A DNA stretch of 64,000 bases from Crateriforma conspicua (GTDB lineage Bacteria; Planctomycetota; Planctomycetia; Pirellulales; Pirellulaceae): the NCBI RefSeq assembly GCF_007752935.1, contig NZ_CP036319.1, positions 4,588,001 to 4,652,000 of the forward strand, given 5' to 3'. The stretch's first letter is position 1. The number at the start of each line of letters is the position of its first letter. Below, one piece after another: positions 1-9,286 of the stretch. A model generated the notes under the pieces. The model was not told the DNA's origin. It worked only from the letters and a program-made list of their open reading frames with translations, and did no database searches. The translations under genes were made by a program, and so were the position numbers.

Positions 1-2412
1 AGCAATTCGCACGGCTTGTCGACCGAGTTCGAAATTCAATCGGTTCTGTTGCAACTGGCGAACGGTGCTACGCATCAGACTCCAAATGCCGTCTTCGTAT
101 TGATAGTAGCTTCGTTTGGCTCGATCAAACTCAATCAACGACTGACGATACGTGTTGCGTTCTTGCAGTCGAGTGATGGGTGCATCCCACTGCAACCCGA
201 CTCGCAATCGTCCGGTGTCGCCACGCAGTGCGAACGGATTGTTGCCGACGTTTTGGACATCACCGCTGAAGACCACGTCCAGGCTGCTTTCCAAGTCATC
301 CGCGTTGAATTCGATCAGACGCCACGAATCGACCAGCGATGCACGAGCATTGGCCCAGTCGCGGCGATTGACGCGAGCGATCTGGAACGCTTCGGCCGGA
401 TCAATTTCGATCTCGGGCAACAGCACACTTTCGACGCGGGCACGAGCCTGGATCAGCTGGACCGCCAAGACGTCGTCGCCCAGTTCGGCCAACAAGTCTT
501 GGGATTCCAAAATGATTTCGTCACGCAATCGGACGGCCAAATCGGATTCGTCGCCGGCACCTTGATTGGCCAGCAAGTCTTCGATGCTTTCATCCAGAGC
601 TTGGATCCGTTCGCCGTACGATTCCAAGCGTTCTTGCAACGCCGTGAAACGATCAGCCAGTTCGTCGGACAGTTCATCCAGTTCTTCGATTTCAAAGATC
701 GACTCGTCGATTTCTTTGATGTTCAGCAGCGTGCAAATCTGTGCCTTTTCCTGTTCATACAGGTCGTACAGCGATTCGTTCTGGCTGCGTCGATCGGGCA
801 ACGTCTCGATGAACTGTGCCAAGTCCTCTTTGACCCGTGGCAAGTCGTCTTCCAGCAAGGTTTCTCGGAAATCGGCCAGCGGGTCGATCTGTTGTTTCAA
901 ATCACGCAGGAAGTCGGCAACCTTGGGCGTCCATTCGATCGTCGATTCGGGCAGCCCGGTTTCCTCGTTGATCACCGGCTTGGCGGTTTCCAACAAAGAC
1001 ACGTTCAACGCCCCGACATTGGTCCGCACGTCGACCAATTGTTCGCGTCGTCCACGCAGCTCGCGATCGATCAGTTCGAATCGCTTCAAGATCGGATCGT
1101 CGATTCGCACACAGATGTATGGCGGCAAACCAAGTTGGACCAGGAACCGATCCAGCGACGTTTGGTATCCGACCTTCTGTTGAACAAGCTGGCTTTGCGA
1201 GCTCAGCAGGGCCGAACGGGCCTGTGCGACTTGCAACCGTTGACGCACGATCGCTTCAGCGTCGTCGGGAATCGTGGTCAACAGTTCGACCAAGGTGTTT
1301 TCCAGCACCAGCAGGTTTTCGCTGAGCCGGGCGATGTTTTCTTCCAAGTTTTGGATCTGCAATTGGTCCTGCAACAAGCCCAGCAGACCACCGGCTTGGG
1401 GCACGCCACCGAAACCGGCAGCACCACCACCGCCCCCGGTCAGACCGGCAAATCCGCCACCCAGACCGGTGAAGCCGCTGAGTCCGACGCCGAAGACCCC
1501 ACCACTACGTTGAACATTGCTTTCGGTCGATCGCCCGACGGTGATGTTCAGATAAAAGCTGCGACGATACCGCTCGAACGCCCGCACGTTGGATAGCAGA
1601 CGACGTTCCGACAACGTCAGTCGTTCCAGCACACGGTCGCGGCCGGCGTTTCGCAGCAACGGTTGAATCAGCGAAAAATCCAGAACCGTCGATGCGCTTT
1701 GTGCGTTCGGGCCGCTCAGTTCCCAGACGATGCTGTTGGCCACGCCGGCGACCAATTCGCCGCCGGTCGCGAAGGACCGTTGTAACGCCAGGTTTCGTCG
1801 TCCGGTGCTGTAGGGACCAACTTCCAGACGAGTGCTGCTGTCGCTGCCACCGTTACGACGCCGGCCGTCGGCGGTCAGGAATGTCCGTGCCCCGCCGAAA
1901 AACTGGGTATCAAAGCGGAATCGTTCGCTGCTGACGTCCAGCGCGGACAGGTACAGTTGTTCCAGCTGCTGTTGATAGTCGGGCGAATGCAGCAGAGCCA
2001 ACTGGACCGCCGTGTCGGCATTCAGCACCAGCACGCCGTTTTCGTCCAGGGGCAGGAATTGCCACCAGTCGGGACTTTCGGTGATGTTCGTTTGGCCCGC
2101 CGCATCCCACATCGGATATCCGCGTCGGCCGTCCACGCACTGCATGTACTTGTTGGACGCCGGGTCATCCAAAGGTGCCGGCTGAAAATCCGGATCAAAC
2201 GGATTGAACATCCGGCTGCGACGATCCGGCAAAATGCCCAAACGGGTTTCCGGGGGTCGGGCGACCGTGCAAGCCTTTTCGCGAATCAGCTCGCTGACTT
2301 CTTGGTCTGCTTGCTTGCGGTAGAACTGCCGGTGGCAGCCGGCCGTTGGAACGATCGTTTGGATCAGGGCCAGCCCCAATATCAGACCGGAACGCAGTTT
2401 TGGTTTTTTCAC
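1..2412 (-). CDS. TolC-like outer-membrane efflux lipoprotein, 3' end beyond window
   Basis: The reading frame runs leftward off the window edge, with 804 codons visible. A GTG start is followed by KKPK, a hydrophobic stretch and a lipobox-like PTAGC, so it is probably an outer-membrane lipoprotein. The remainder resembles the TolC/OprM outer-membrane factor family: long Gln/Leu/Arg-rich helices with repeated ARVESVL, LQERL and QARSALL heptad-like segments, and a late segment RGDTGRLRVGLQWDAP typical of the second beta-barrel half. Such proteins form the exit duct of type I secretion and RND or ABC efflux systems. It is far longer than the usual 430-500 residues and carries a Gly-rich insertion at about residues 300-345 and an acidic coiled coil at about 575-625. 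No inner-membrane pump or adaptor gene is adjacent in the window. Two in-frame GTG codons lie further upstream, but only the chosen one gives a sensible lipoprotein signal. Confidence 0.72.
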   Translation of the reverse strand, partial: MKKPKLRSGLILGLALIQTIVPTAGCHRQFYRKQADQEVSELIREKACTVARPPETRLGILPDRRSRMFNPFDPDFQPAPLDDPASNKYMQCVDGRRGYPMWDAAGQTNITESPDWWQFLPLDENGVLVLNADTAVQLALLHSPDYQQQLEQLYLSALDVSSERFRFDTQFFGGARTFLTADGRRRNGGSDSSTRLEVGPYSTGRRNLALQRSFATGGELVAGVANSIVWELSGPNAQSASTVLDFSLIQPLLRNAGRDRVLERLTLSERRLLSNVRAFERYRRSFYLNITVGRSTESNVQRSGGVFGVGLSGFTGLGGGFAGLTGGGGGAAGFGGVPQAGGLLGLLQDQLQIQNLEENIARLSENLLVLENTLVELLTTIPDDAEAIVRQRLQVAQARSALLSSQSQLVQQKVGYQTSLDRFLVQLGLPPYICVRIDDPILKRFELIDRELRGRREQLVDVRTNVGALNVSLLETAKPVINEETGLPESTIEWTPKVADFLRDLKQQIDPLADFRETLLEDDLPRVKEDLAQFIETLPDRRSQNESLYDLYEQEKAQICTLLNIKEIDESIFEIEELDELSDELADRFTALQERLESYGERIQALDESIEDLLANQGAGDESDLAVRLRDEIILESQDLLAELGDDVLAVQLIQARARVESVLLPEIEIDPAEAFQIARVNRRDWANARASLVDSWRLIEFNADDLESSLDVVFSGDVQNVGNNPFALRGDTGRLRVGLQWDAPITRLQERNTYRQSLIEFDRAKRSYYQYEDGIWSLMRSTVRQLQQNRLNFELGRQAVRIA

Positions 2413-2941
2413 GGCAATCGGCGGGGGCAGAAGGAGTGATAGAACGTCGTCGACCGACACAGACGGCACGACCGCCTCGTTCGCTTCTTCTGTTCGGTCC
2501 GATCGTGTGGGCCGCTTGATCGGTGAATGTGGTCTGACCGGCCGAACCCCACCCAAGTGGTTCCGGTGGTTCGGGCTGTACCGGTTGTGCGACAACTCGC
2601 CGGAAAATTGCTGCACATTCGCACCCTGGCGATTTCGCGTCATCGGGGACATTTTGGGCGACCGATTGGCCCGTCCCGGCGGGCAAACGGATGCGGCCCG
2701 CTGTCGGATTGGCGCAGAACCCCGTACAGTTGGCACAACCGGTCCAACGAATGGCGGGCGCGAAAGATGGCGGCGAAACGCCCGCAGAGGCGGAGAAAAG
2801 CTTGACGCTACAAATACCCCAATTTACTATCCGGACTGGCCTTTTCTCCGCGTTTTGGCGGCCTTTCTGATCCTCTGGTGCCCGACGCGGTGCATCGCTT
2901 GTCCAACCCGCTCGGCGGGCCCCCCACGCCACGGTCGTTTC
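2413..2941. other. Divergent intergenic region
   Basis: 529 bases lie between the divergent TolC-like gene and the coiled-coil membrane protein. Several short open frames cross it on both strands, but none has a ribosome-binding site or a recognisable protein signature. The only clear signal is the rightward promoter described separately. Confidence 0.5.
2802..2830 (+). promoter_or_regulatory. Sigma-70 type promoter
   Basis: A -35 box TTGACG (2802-2807) and a -10 box TACTAT (2825-2830) are separated by exactly 17 bases. They lie about 110 bases upstream of the start at 2942, in a locally AT-richer stretch. This would drive the coiled-coil membrane protein gene with a 5' leader of roughly 100 bases. 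Confidence 0.55.
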
Positions 2942-4369
2942 ATGCAGTACGTCATCCTCGCCGTCCTGGTCATTCTGGTCATCGCATTCTTTGTGATGGT
3001 CTGGAAGGCTTCCCCATACTGGCGGTGGTACGCCCTGACGACCGCGTCGTTGACGATGATCCTGGCGGTCGTGTTCATCTTCCCGACGGCCATCGTGCTG
3101 AAAAGCCGATCCGCCTGGCACAAAATCAAGGAAGATCTGGAAACGCGTTATGACGGGGCGGTGGCCCAGCAAAAGGTGCTGAATTTCGGTGATCCCACCG
3201 ACCCGACCGCCGGCCCCGGCGCGGTCGACCTGAACCAGCAATTGGCCCAACTGGGCACCGAAGCCGGTCGTCACTGGCGGGGGCTTCGCGTCGGCAATAT
3301 CCAAGACCGCGCGATCACGCTGGTCCAGCCGCCGCGTCCCGAAGACGATCCGGCCGCCGCTGGCGATGACAACGCACAAGCCGCCGCCGATGGTGCCCAG
3401 CAGACCCTGGTCCCCGGCGAACTGGTCGTCCATGCCTTCGCCGACCAACCGCGTCCAGGTTTCGAATTTCCAGTTCCCAATTTTTACTTGGGTGAATTTC
3501 GCGTCACCGCCAGCGATGCGAACACCGTGACGATCGAACCCACCACCCCGCTTCAACCGCAACAAGAACAGGTCATCGGCAATCGCCAAGCGGTCGGCTG
3601 GTCCCTGTACGAAATGCTGCCGCTGGACGGTCACCAGATCTTCATCGCCGCCGGCAGCGAACCGGACGACGAAAACCTGTTCGGCCGACCGGACGAAGAA
3701 TTGATCCGCAGCTTGCTGGGCGACAGCGTCAGCGAAGAAATCTTGCAGTCCTATCTGCGAGACGGTTCGCGTGCGACGCCCGAGGATCCGATCGAAACGG
3801 TTTGGAACAAGATTGAGTTCTTGAAGCCGTACACGTTGGATGTGGACAGCCCCACACAATCCGGTGTCCTGCAAGGCGGGTTCTTTGACGGCAGCGGACG
3901 AGCCCTGGACAGCCGGCTTCAGCACGGCGGCGAAAAAGGCGTTCAGTTCAAACAGGGTGACCAGTTGGTCGTCAAGCAGGAGGCCGCGGAGAAACTGTTC
4001 GACGAAGACGTCGCCAAATTGATCGACAAGTACTACGTCCGGCCGCTGAACGATTACCGATTCGGGATCCGAAATATTCGGTTGCGATTAAAAGAATTGG
4101 CGATGCGAAAGGCGGAATTGGAATTCGAAAACAACGTGCTGCAAGAAGCCACACGGTCCAGCCAAAACCTGTTGGTCGAATACCAGGACGAGGCGTTGAA
4201 GTTGGAACAAGACTTGGCCCAAACCCGAATCGAAACCGAGGCGATCACCGACTACATCCAGACCCTGGAGAGTCGCGTCAAAGAAACACGCGAAACCCTG
4301 GTCCGGTTGTATCGCAGCAACCAGGAGATCGAAAACGAGATCCAACGGGTCTACGCCTCGCTGAATTGA
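2942..4369 (+). CDS. Membrane-anchored protein with C-terminal coiled coil, unknown function
   Basis: 475 residues. Two hydrophobic segments lie at the extreme N terminus (about 3-22, VILAVLVILVIAFFVMV, and about 32-52), so the protein is anchored with its bulk probably in the periplasm. A middle domain of about 60-330 has no motif I recognise. The C-terminal third (about 365-475) is highly charged and heptad-like (RLKELAMRKAELEFEN, TLESRVKETRETLVRLYRS), predicting a long coiled coil. The ATG at 2942 was chosen because the hydrophobic anchor starts immediately after it; the open frame extends 145 codons further upstream, but that part has implausible composition and contains the promoter. It is followed by a strong hairpin terminator. 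The type resembles planctomycete-specific cell-envelope proteins, but no function can be assigned. Confidence 0.7.
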   Translation: MQYVILAVLVILVIAFFVMVWKASPYWRWYALTTASLTMILAVVFIFPTAIVLKSRSAWHKIKEDLETRYDGAVAQQKVLNFGDPTDPTAGPGAVDLNQQLAQLGTEAGRHWRGLRVGNIQDRAITLVQPPRPEDDPAAAGDDNAQAAADGAQQTLVPGELVVHAFADQPRPGFEFPVPNFYLGEFRVTASDANTVTIEPTTPLQPQQEQVIGNRQAVGWSLYEMLPLDGHQIFIAAGSEPDDENLFGRPDEELIRSLLGDSVSEEILQSYLRDGSRATPEDPIETVWNKIEFLKPYTLDVDSPTQSGVLQGGFFDGSGRALDSRLQHGGEKGVQFKQGDQLVVKQEAAEKLFDEDVAKLIDKYYVRPLNDYRFGIRNIRLRLKELAMRKAELEFENNVLQEATRSSQNLLVEYQDEALKLEQDLAQTRIETEAITDYIQTLESRVKETRETLVRLYRSNQEIENEIQRVYASLN

Positions 4370-4426
4370 CGCGAATCGATCGACCAAGATTCGTCGAACA
4401 CTCTCGATTCGATCCGCAACCAAACG

Positions 4427-4465
4427 AAAACGCGGGACGCACCCGATGGACGCGTCCCGCGTTTT
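4427..4465. terminator. Bidirectional hairpin terminator
   Basis: CGCGGGACGC (4431-4440) pairs with GCGTCCCGCG (4452-4461). It is flanked by AAAA on the left and a run of six T on the right. It sits between the convergent genes ending at 4369 and 4522 and can serve both. Confidence 0.75.
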
Positions 4466-4521
4466 TTGTTTCGTAATGGTCACTGTTTCGCGGGGCGCAT
4501 CTTCCCGCGATTCGCGCTGGA

Positions 4522-4995
4522 TCAGACCGGACGCTCGGTCGATTCCATCAATGCACTCAGGTACAAGCCCGTGACGGCGGGTTCACGCTGGACCTGTTTC
4601 ATGTGTTCGTAGAACGCTCCCATGATGTCACGACGGGAAATCTGTCCCAACAGACGTCCGTAGTCATCCAAAACGGGCAAACGCCGGCATGCGGCATCCA
4701 AAAACGTTTGGGCGATCGTCAGCAGATCCGTCTCCGCACTGATGACCGGAGGGCTGGCATCCACGAACGACATCAAATTTGACGATGGCAGTCCGTCGTA
4801 GGTCGCGTCGACGACAAATCGCATACACGATTTTTCGGAAAAGATCCCTAGGAATTGACGATCCTCGTCCACAACCGGCGCGCCGGAAATCCTGCGTTTC
4901 AACAACACGTTCAACGCGTCGATAACTTCCATGTCTGGCGAAAGGGTGACCAGATTGGAAACCATCAAGTCACGGGCGGTGATCGTATGCATCAT
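4522..4995 (-). CDS. CBS-domain pair protein
   Basis: 157 residues consisting essentially of two CBS modules. The first (about 7-70) opens with TARDLMVSNLVTLSPDMEV and contains GAPVVDEDRQFLGIFSEK; the second (about 80-140) contains CRRLPVLDDYGRLLGQISRRDIM. Paired CBS domains bind adenine nucleotides (AMP, ATP, SAM) and usually act as a sensory module. Stand-alone proteins like this often control an unlinked partner. The start is one of two adjacent ATG codons at 4995/4992 with GGAG ten bases upstream; the frame extends 27 codons further without an RBS. The gene converges on the coiled-coil protein gene across a shared terminator. The ligand and target cannot be read from sequence. Confidence 0.8.
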   Translation of the reverse strand: MMHTITARDLMVSNLVTLSPDMEVIDALNVLLKRRISGAPVVDEDRQFLGIFSEKSCMRFVVDATYDGLPSSNLMSFVDASPPVISAETDLLTIAQTFLDAACRRLPVLDDYGRLLGQISRRDIMGAFYEHMKQVQREPAVTGLYLSALMESTERPV

Positions 4996-5445
4996 GGGCT
5001 TGGGGCTCCGGTGAAAAGGCTTGTAACGGAAGACCGAATCTCGCGTCGCAGGACGCAATCTTGAGTCAACGAACATTTCAAAAGATCAACGTCAGTGCAT
5101 CGCAGCGATTGATGGGTCGCCGCATCGCACTAAACGCAATGTTGCGGCGAATGCCGAATCGCGGTCAAGAAAATTTAGGCGTTCATTCTTCCACCCCGTC
5201 CGCCGCGGCATCGATACGAATCCCGTCGCGGTGGCAATGAATCGGGCCGTCATCGAACGCCGGCACGACGCCCAGACTCACACGGAACGGCTTCCGCAAA
5301 CCACCATCGGACAAAGACTTACGTCACCGCCGCCGCAACGCCATCGGCAGCGGGGCGGACAACCGAGCGGTGGATCGGCTATGCTGCCCGCGGGGGTGAA
5401 ATGCCCAGTTGTGAAAGTTCTCACAAAGCGAAGGAATTGACCGTT
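4996..5445. other. Intergenic region without supported gene
   Basis: 450 bases lie between the divergent CBS gene and the small cytosolic protein gene at 5446. Short open frames are present on both strands, but none has a plausible RBS and composition. No convincing -35/-10 pair, riboswitch or repeat was seen. Confidence 0.4.
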
Positions 5446-5925
5446 ATGTTTGGCCGTTGGGTGCAAATCGAGTTCGAATGTCTGCCCCTGCGCAGCGTGT
5501 CACGCTTCGACGTTCCGGTGGACGCATCGCCGAAATACGAGGCCTTTGTCCAACGGGTTAAAAATGCGATCGACAAACACGGTTCGCACAACACGTATTA
5601 CCTGCATCAGGGTCTGTGCGTCTATCACCTGACCAATGATCCGGCCCACGGCGAGGTCAGTTTCGAATTCGAAGGCGTGGCGATGACCGACAAGACCGAT
5701 CGTAAGACTCGGTCGGTTGACTTGATCACCCAATTGCGTGGTGAAACCTGTACGTGGCTGAACGAACCGATCGTCGAATTCTTGGCCGAAAGCGTCAAAC
5801 ACAGCGTGCTGGTGGAATTTGATCGCTATATCGAAGCCGGTGATTTGGAAAAGACACGTCAACGGATCGCGGAGATCGAAAAACAGGCCGAAGAAAGCGG
5901 CGGATTCGTTGGGATGTACCTTTAG
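5446..5925 (+). CDS. Conserved-looking cytosolic protein, unknown function
   Basis: 159 residues with no signal peptide or membrane segment. The sequence has a beta-rich N-terminal part (WVQIEFECLPLRSV, YYLHQGLCVYHLTND, GEVSFEFEGVAMTD) and a helical C-terminal part ending in EKTRQRIAEIEKQAEESGGFVGMYL-like residues. The start was chosen at the ATG preceded by GAAGGAA nine bases upstream; an ATG 45 bases further 5' lacks an RBS. The composition is that of a real soluble protein, and I recognise a planctomycete-type hypothetical but no catalytic motif. It ends 38 bases before the convergent kinase gene. Confidence 0.65.
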   Translation: MFGRWVQIEFECLPLRSVSRFDVPVDASPKYEAFVQRVKNAIDKHGSHNTYYLHQGLCVYHLTNDPAHGEVSFEFEGVAMTDKTDRKTRSVDLITQLRGETCTWLNEPIVEFLAESVKHSVLVEFDRYIEAGDLEKTRQRIAEIEKQAEESGGFVGMYL

Positions 5926-5962
5926 GACGCTGACACTGGCATCGAACACTTTCGATGCACCG

Positions 5963-8260
5963 TCAAATCAAAGCGTCACCGGTTTCACCGACCACGCCAC
6001 GTCTGTTGCCAAGCACCCGTGCCATTTTGCGCCAGTCACTGATGATTCGGTCGTAGGCAAACAACGCGGCGCACAGTCCCGCAATGCTGGCCAAAACCGC
6101 GACCAGCATCACCCCGCGGGCGATGACGTCTCGCGACAGCAACAACATCAATCCGATCAACGGAATCACCGCTGCGGCCAACAAAAACACAACGCCTTGG
6201 GTGGCCACGCGTTTGCCGCGGGCTTCGAATTTCGGGTCGGTCAAGCGATCACGCTGGAACCTTGGGTAATAGACCTTGGTGACCAGCCACAGCATTCCGA
6301 AATACGGATACACCGCAGCAACGCCGCCGCAGATCAGCAGCGACATGAAAAAGTGCATCGCTTCGGTGCGGTCGAACGACGGGAACCACCATCGTAGCAT
6401 CGTCGGATAGATGGCCCCGGCAATGATCCAAAGAGAACCACCAATGATGGCCGCCTGACGTCCCAAACGAAGCGACGCATCGACCTCTGTTTCGGTAACC
6501 GGTTGTCGCCTGGCAACCCGCCGAACCGCCATCACCACGGGTCTGGTGAAGTAAACCAGCAAAGCCGCACCGGTCGGAAACGCGATCGTGTTGACGCTGA
6601 ACGCCAGCATTTCAAAGGCCCCCTGAAACGAAGGTTCAAGGGACGAATAACGCTGGATGATCTGTTGCTGGTTGTAAAAATAGTTGAAGACACCGGCGGC
6701 GATGTTGGGCGTCAAAATCACCGCTGCGGCCAACCACCGTGGCGACCACCGCATCAAACGACGGCGGTAGCTGGATGGTGGCGGATCAAAGATCCCCGCG
6801 ACCTCCGGATGCAGTGCCAATTTCAAGTGGGCTTCCAAGCGTGCGCCGGCCGCGATGCGAATTTTCGAATCATGATGCAATGCGTCGCGTAGTGCCGATT
6901 CCAGCACCCGTTCGCTGGGATCATCGCATCGAACCGGTTCGGCAAGCGGTTGGTCCCGCGATTCGCATTGCTGTTGCAGCATCTCGGTCCAGGACGACGC
7001 TTGCCGTGGCACCTGAAACGGTCGATGCCCCTGCCACAATTCCCAAAGCATCACCGCCAGGGAATAAAAATCCGCTTCGGTTCCCACACGTTTTTGATCA
7101 TCGGGGTCACAGGTTCGCACCGCGTTCAGGTGTTCCGGTGCCATGTAGGCGATGGATCCACCAAAGTTGGCGGCTGCTCCCGCACGTCCCGCGGCACCGG
7201 CAAAGCTGACGTTGAAATCCGCCAGCTTCGGGACCCCTTCTGCGGTTAACAACACGTTGGCAGGTTTAACGTCGCGGTGAAGCACGCCTCTTTCGTGGGC
7301 GGCCCGCAATGCCGCCGACAATTGGATACCGATCCAAGCAACGACGGCCGCCCATCGTGTTTCGGCCAACCACTGACGCAGGCTGGAACGTTCGGGCACC
7401 TGTTGGGTCGCCTGCAACAATTGCTGGTCGATGCACCGGAGCAACCACTTGCCCGTCGGTGTTTCCCCGGGTGCTGCCGCGGATCCGTCCCGGACGACTT
7501 TGACCACATCGGCAAGCGTCCCCCCGGGGACGTACTGCATGTACAACAAATGGACTTCGCCGTCGTCGTTGCATTCCGGACAGACCGTCATGCGTTGGTC
7601 ATAGACACGCACGATGTTGGGGTGGTCCAACTGCGCCAGCGTCTGGGATTCGGCGCCGGTCCCGCGCGACACTTTCAACGCCACCAATCGCTGCATCGAA
7701 TTTTGCCGGGCCAAATAGACCTGGGCAAACGCGCCCTTGCCCAATTCGCGAATGATCGAAAAATCGTCCACCGTCGTACCGGCCGGCAACGACTGTGGCG
7801 CTCGTGTTTTCACGGCCGCTGATGTCGCCTCCACCTCACTGCCCAGCGGCAAATCCAAATTGGCAAGATGCGGAAACCTCTGTTCCAAAGGCTGCGGCGG
7901 GCGTTTACCGAGCGACTGCAATAACTGGCGTTCCTCCATCACCAGATCCAGCGACACCGATTCGCGTGACAGCGGAGGTGACAAACCATCGATGTAGTCT
8001 TCGATGCTGCGAATCGAACCTGATTCGGCATCAATGGCCATGTCCATCTTGATCATTTCCGTCAGCAACAGCGGATGGTGCTGGACGGGCAACTGCGACG
8101 GAATAAGCTCCAGCAATTCCGCAGGCCGTTGCACCGGAGCCCGCTGGGCGACCGAATCGAGGCAGCCTTCCAAGTACCGATCCAGAACCTGCAGGGAGTG
8201 TTCCGCAGGCGGCGCCGAGGGTGTGGTGGTTTCCGATCCTTGGCCCGATCCCAACGACAT
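5963..8260 (-). CDS. Membrane Ser/Thr protein kinase (Hanks type)
   Basis: 765 residues. The N-terminal part is a cytosolic extension of about 160 residues. The kinase domain (about 165-460) has a glycine loop LGKGAFAQVY, catalytic Lys196 in VALKV, the HRDVKPAN loop (His328, Asp330) and an APEHL segment. The magnesium-binding triad is DFN (Asp348-Phe-Asn350) instead of DFG. The C-terminal 270 residues hold about six hydrophobic segments (for example WLAAAVILTPNIAAGVFNY and GVMLVAVLASIAGLCAALF), so the enzyme is anchored with no obvious large extracellular sensor. The ATG at 8260 has AGGA twelve bases upstream. It is divergently transcribed from an ECF sigma factor 172 bases away, a pairing that suggests the kinase controls that sigma factor; the link is inferred from position only. 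Confidence 0.85.
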   Translation of the reverse strand: MSLGSGQGSETTTPSAPPAEHSLQVLDRYLEGCLDSVAQRAPVQRPAELLELIPSQLPVQHHPLLLTEMIKMDMAIDAESGSIRSIEDYIDGLSPPLSRESVSLDLVMEERQLLQSLGKRPPQPLEQRFPHLANLDLPLGSEVEATSAAVKTRAPQSLPAGTTVDDFSIIRELGKGAFAQVYLARQNSMQRLVALKVSRGTGAESQTLAQLDHPNIVRVYDQRMTVCPECNDDGEVHLLYMQYVPGGTLADVVKVVRDGSAAAPGETPTGKWLLRCIDQQLLQATQQVPERSSLRQWLAETRWAAVVAWIGIQLSAALRAAHERGVLHRDVKPANVLLTAEGVPKLADFNVSFAGAAGRAGAAANFGGSIAYMAPEHLNAVRTCDPDDQKRVGTEADFYSLAVMLWELWQGHRPFQVPRQASSWTEMLQQQCESRDQPLAEPVRCDDPSERVLESALRDALHHDSKIRIAAGARLEAHLKLALHPEVAGIFDPPPSSYRRRLMRWSPRWLAAAVILTPNIAAGVFNYFYNQQQIIQRYSSLEPSFQGAFEMLAFSVNTIAFPTGAALLVYFTRPVVMAVRRVARRQPVTETEVDASLRLGRQAAIIGGSLWIIAGAIYPTMLRWWFPSFDRTEAMHFFMSLLICGGVAAVYPYFGMLWLVTKVYYPRFQRDRLTDPKFEARGKRVATQGVVFLLAAAVIPLIGLMLLLSRDVIARGVMLVAVLASIAGLCAALFAYDRIISDWRKMARVLGNRRGVVGETGDALI

Positions 8261-8432
8261 GACGGCGAACGTTCCTGAAATGGTCGGAAGACGGAAAAAT
8301 AGGGCAGACTTGCAATCACGGGCGGTTTCGCCGCACACCCATGGTGGACGACCGACCGCCAATACAGGTTAGACTGTATGCGGAAATGATTTTTTGTCCG
8401 ATGGGCCTGGGAATCAAGCAAGGAACGTCCGA

Positions 8433-9071
8433 ATGAGCGAATCGGAAGCGTTCGAACCGATCGACGGTGATGATACGGATCTGACCGAACGAATTTGCCA
8501 GCATGACAGCGACGCGTTGGCCGAACTGATGCGGCGTAGAGAAAATTCGTTGAAAGGTTTCGTCCGATCCCTGTGCAGCGACCGGTTGCTGTCCGTTGTC
8601 GAAGTCGACGATCTGTACCAGGAAATCAGTGCCGCGGCCATCAGCAGTTTGGCGACCGCGCCGCTGGACCAGTACACGCCGGTGCAGTGGTTACAGCAAC
8701 TGGCGCGGCGTCGCGTGGTTGATGCCCACCGATTCCATTTCGAAGCCCAGCGACGCGACGCCGGTCGCCAAAGTTCGCTACAGGCCGGTGCCGACGACCA
8801 GAAAGGCGGCCTGGAGGCATTGTTGGCGGCCAGTTTTACGACGGCCAGCGCGGCGTTTTCCCGGGATATCCGCATGATCCGTCTACAGGAGGCGATCGAC
8901 GAATTGGGTGACGAAGCCCGCCAAGCGGTGATGATGCGATACAGTCGCGGGTTGCCTTCCAAGGAGATTGCCGAGCAGTTGGGAAAGACGGATGCTTCGG
9001 TCCGTGTCTTGCTGTCACGCAGCCTTCGCCAGCTGGAAAAAAAGCTCTCCGATGTCCGACCGACTCGCTAG
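8433..9071 (+). CDS. ECF-type RNA polymerase sigma factor
   Basis: 212 residues. Region 2 lies at about 20-95 (EVDDLYQEISAAAISSL, WLQQLARRRVVDAHR) and region 4 at about 150-205 (LGDEARQAVMMRYSRGL, then the helix-turn-helix SKEIAEQLGKTDASVRVLLSRSL). ECF sigma factors direct RNA polymerase to stress or envelope regulons. No anti-sigma factor gene is adjacent. The divergent neighbour is a membrane Ser/Thr kinase, which is the regulatory arrangement known for several planctomycete ECF groups. The ATG at 8433 follows AAGGAACGTCCGA; a TTG thirteen codons upstream is possible but less likely. Confidence 0.87.
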   Translation: MSESEAFEPIDGDDTDLTERICQHDSDALAELMRRRENSLKGFVRSLCSDRLLSVVEVDDLYQEISAAAISSLATAPLDQYTPVQWLQQLARRRVVDAHRFHFEAQRRDAGRQSSLQAGADDQKGGLEALLAASFTTASAAFSRDIRMIRLQEAIDELGDEARQAVMMRYSRGLPSKEIAEQLGKTDASVRVLLSRSLRQLEKKLSDVRPTR

Positions 9072-9286
9072 CCGACCGTCCGATTTGGCCGCTGCCTGAT
9101 CTTGCCGACAACGGCGGAAACGGGGCGGGACGCGGCGATTTTCAATTCCGCCATTCTCCGCGAAACCGGACCGGCGTCGCAGGGGTTATTATTCTGGACG
9201 TGATCGGCACATCCGCCGTGACGTTCTTCTGCATCTTTGCCTTCCCCACCCCTCCCTGTCATTTCTGACAAAAGGTAACTCGAAAG

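Noticed and set aside
16-1596. 526-codon rightward open frame
   Set aside because: It lies opposite the TolC-like gene. Its composition is Gln/Phe/Val-rich with no recognisable domain, the usual mirror of a GC-rich helical protein; the minus strand gives lipobox and TolC segments.
2195-3925. 576-codon leftward open frame
   Set aside because: It overlaps the TolC-like gene start, the promoter and the coiled-coil membrane protein gene. No RBS or domain is seen, while the competing frames have clear signals.
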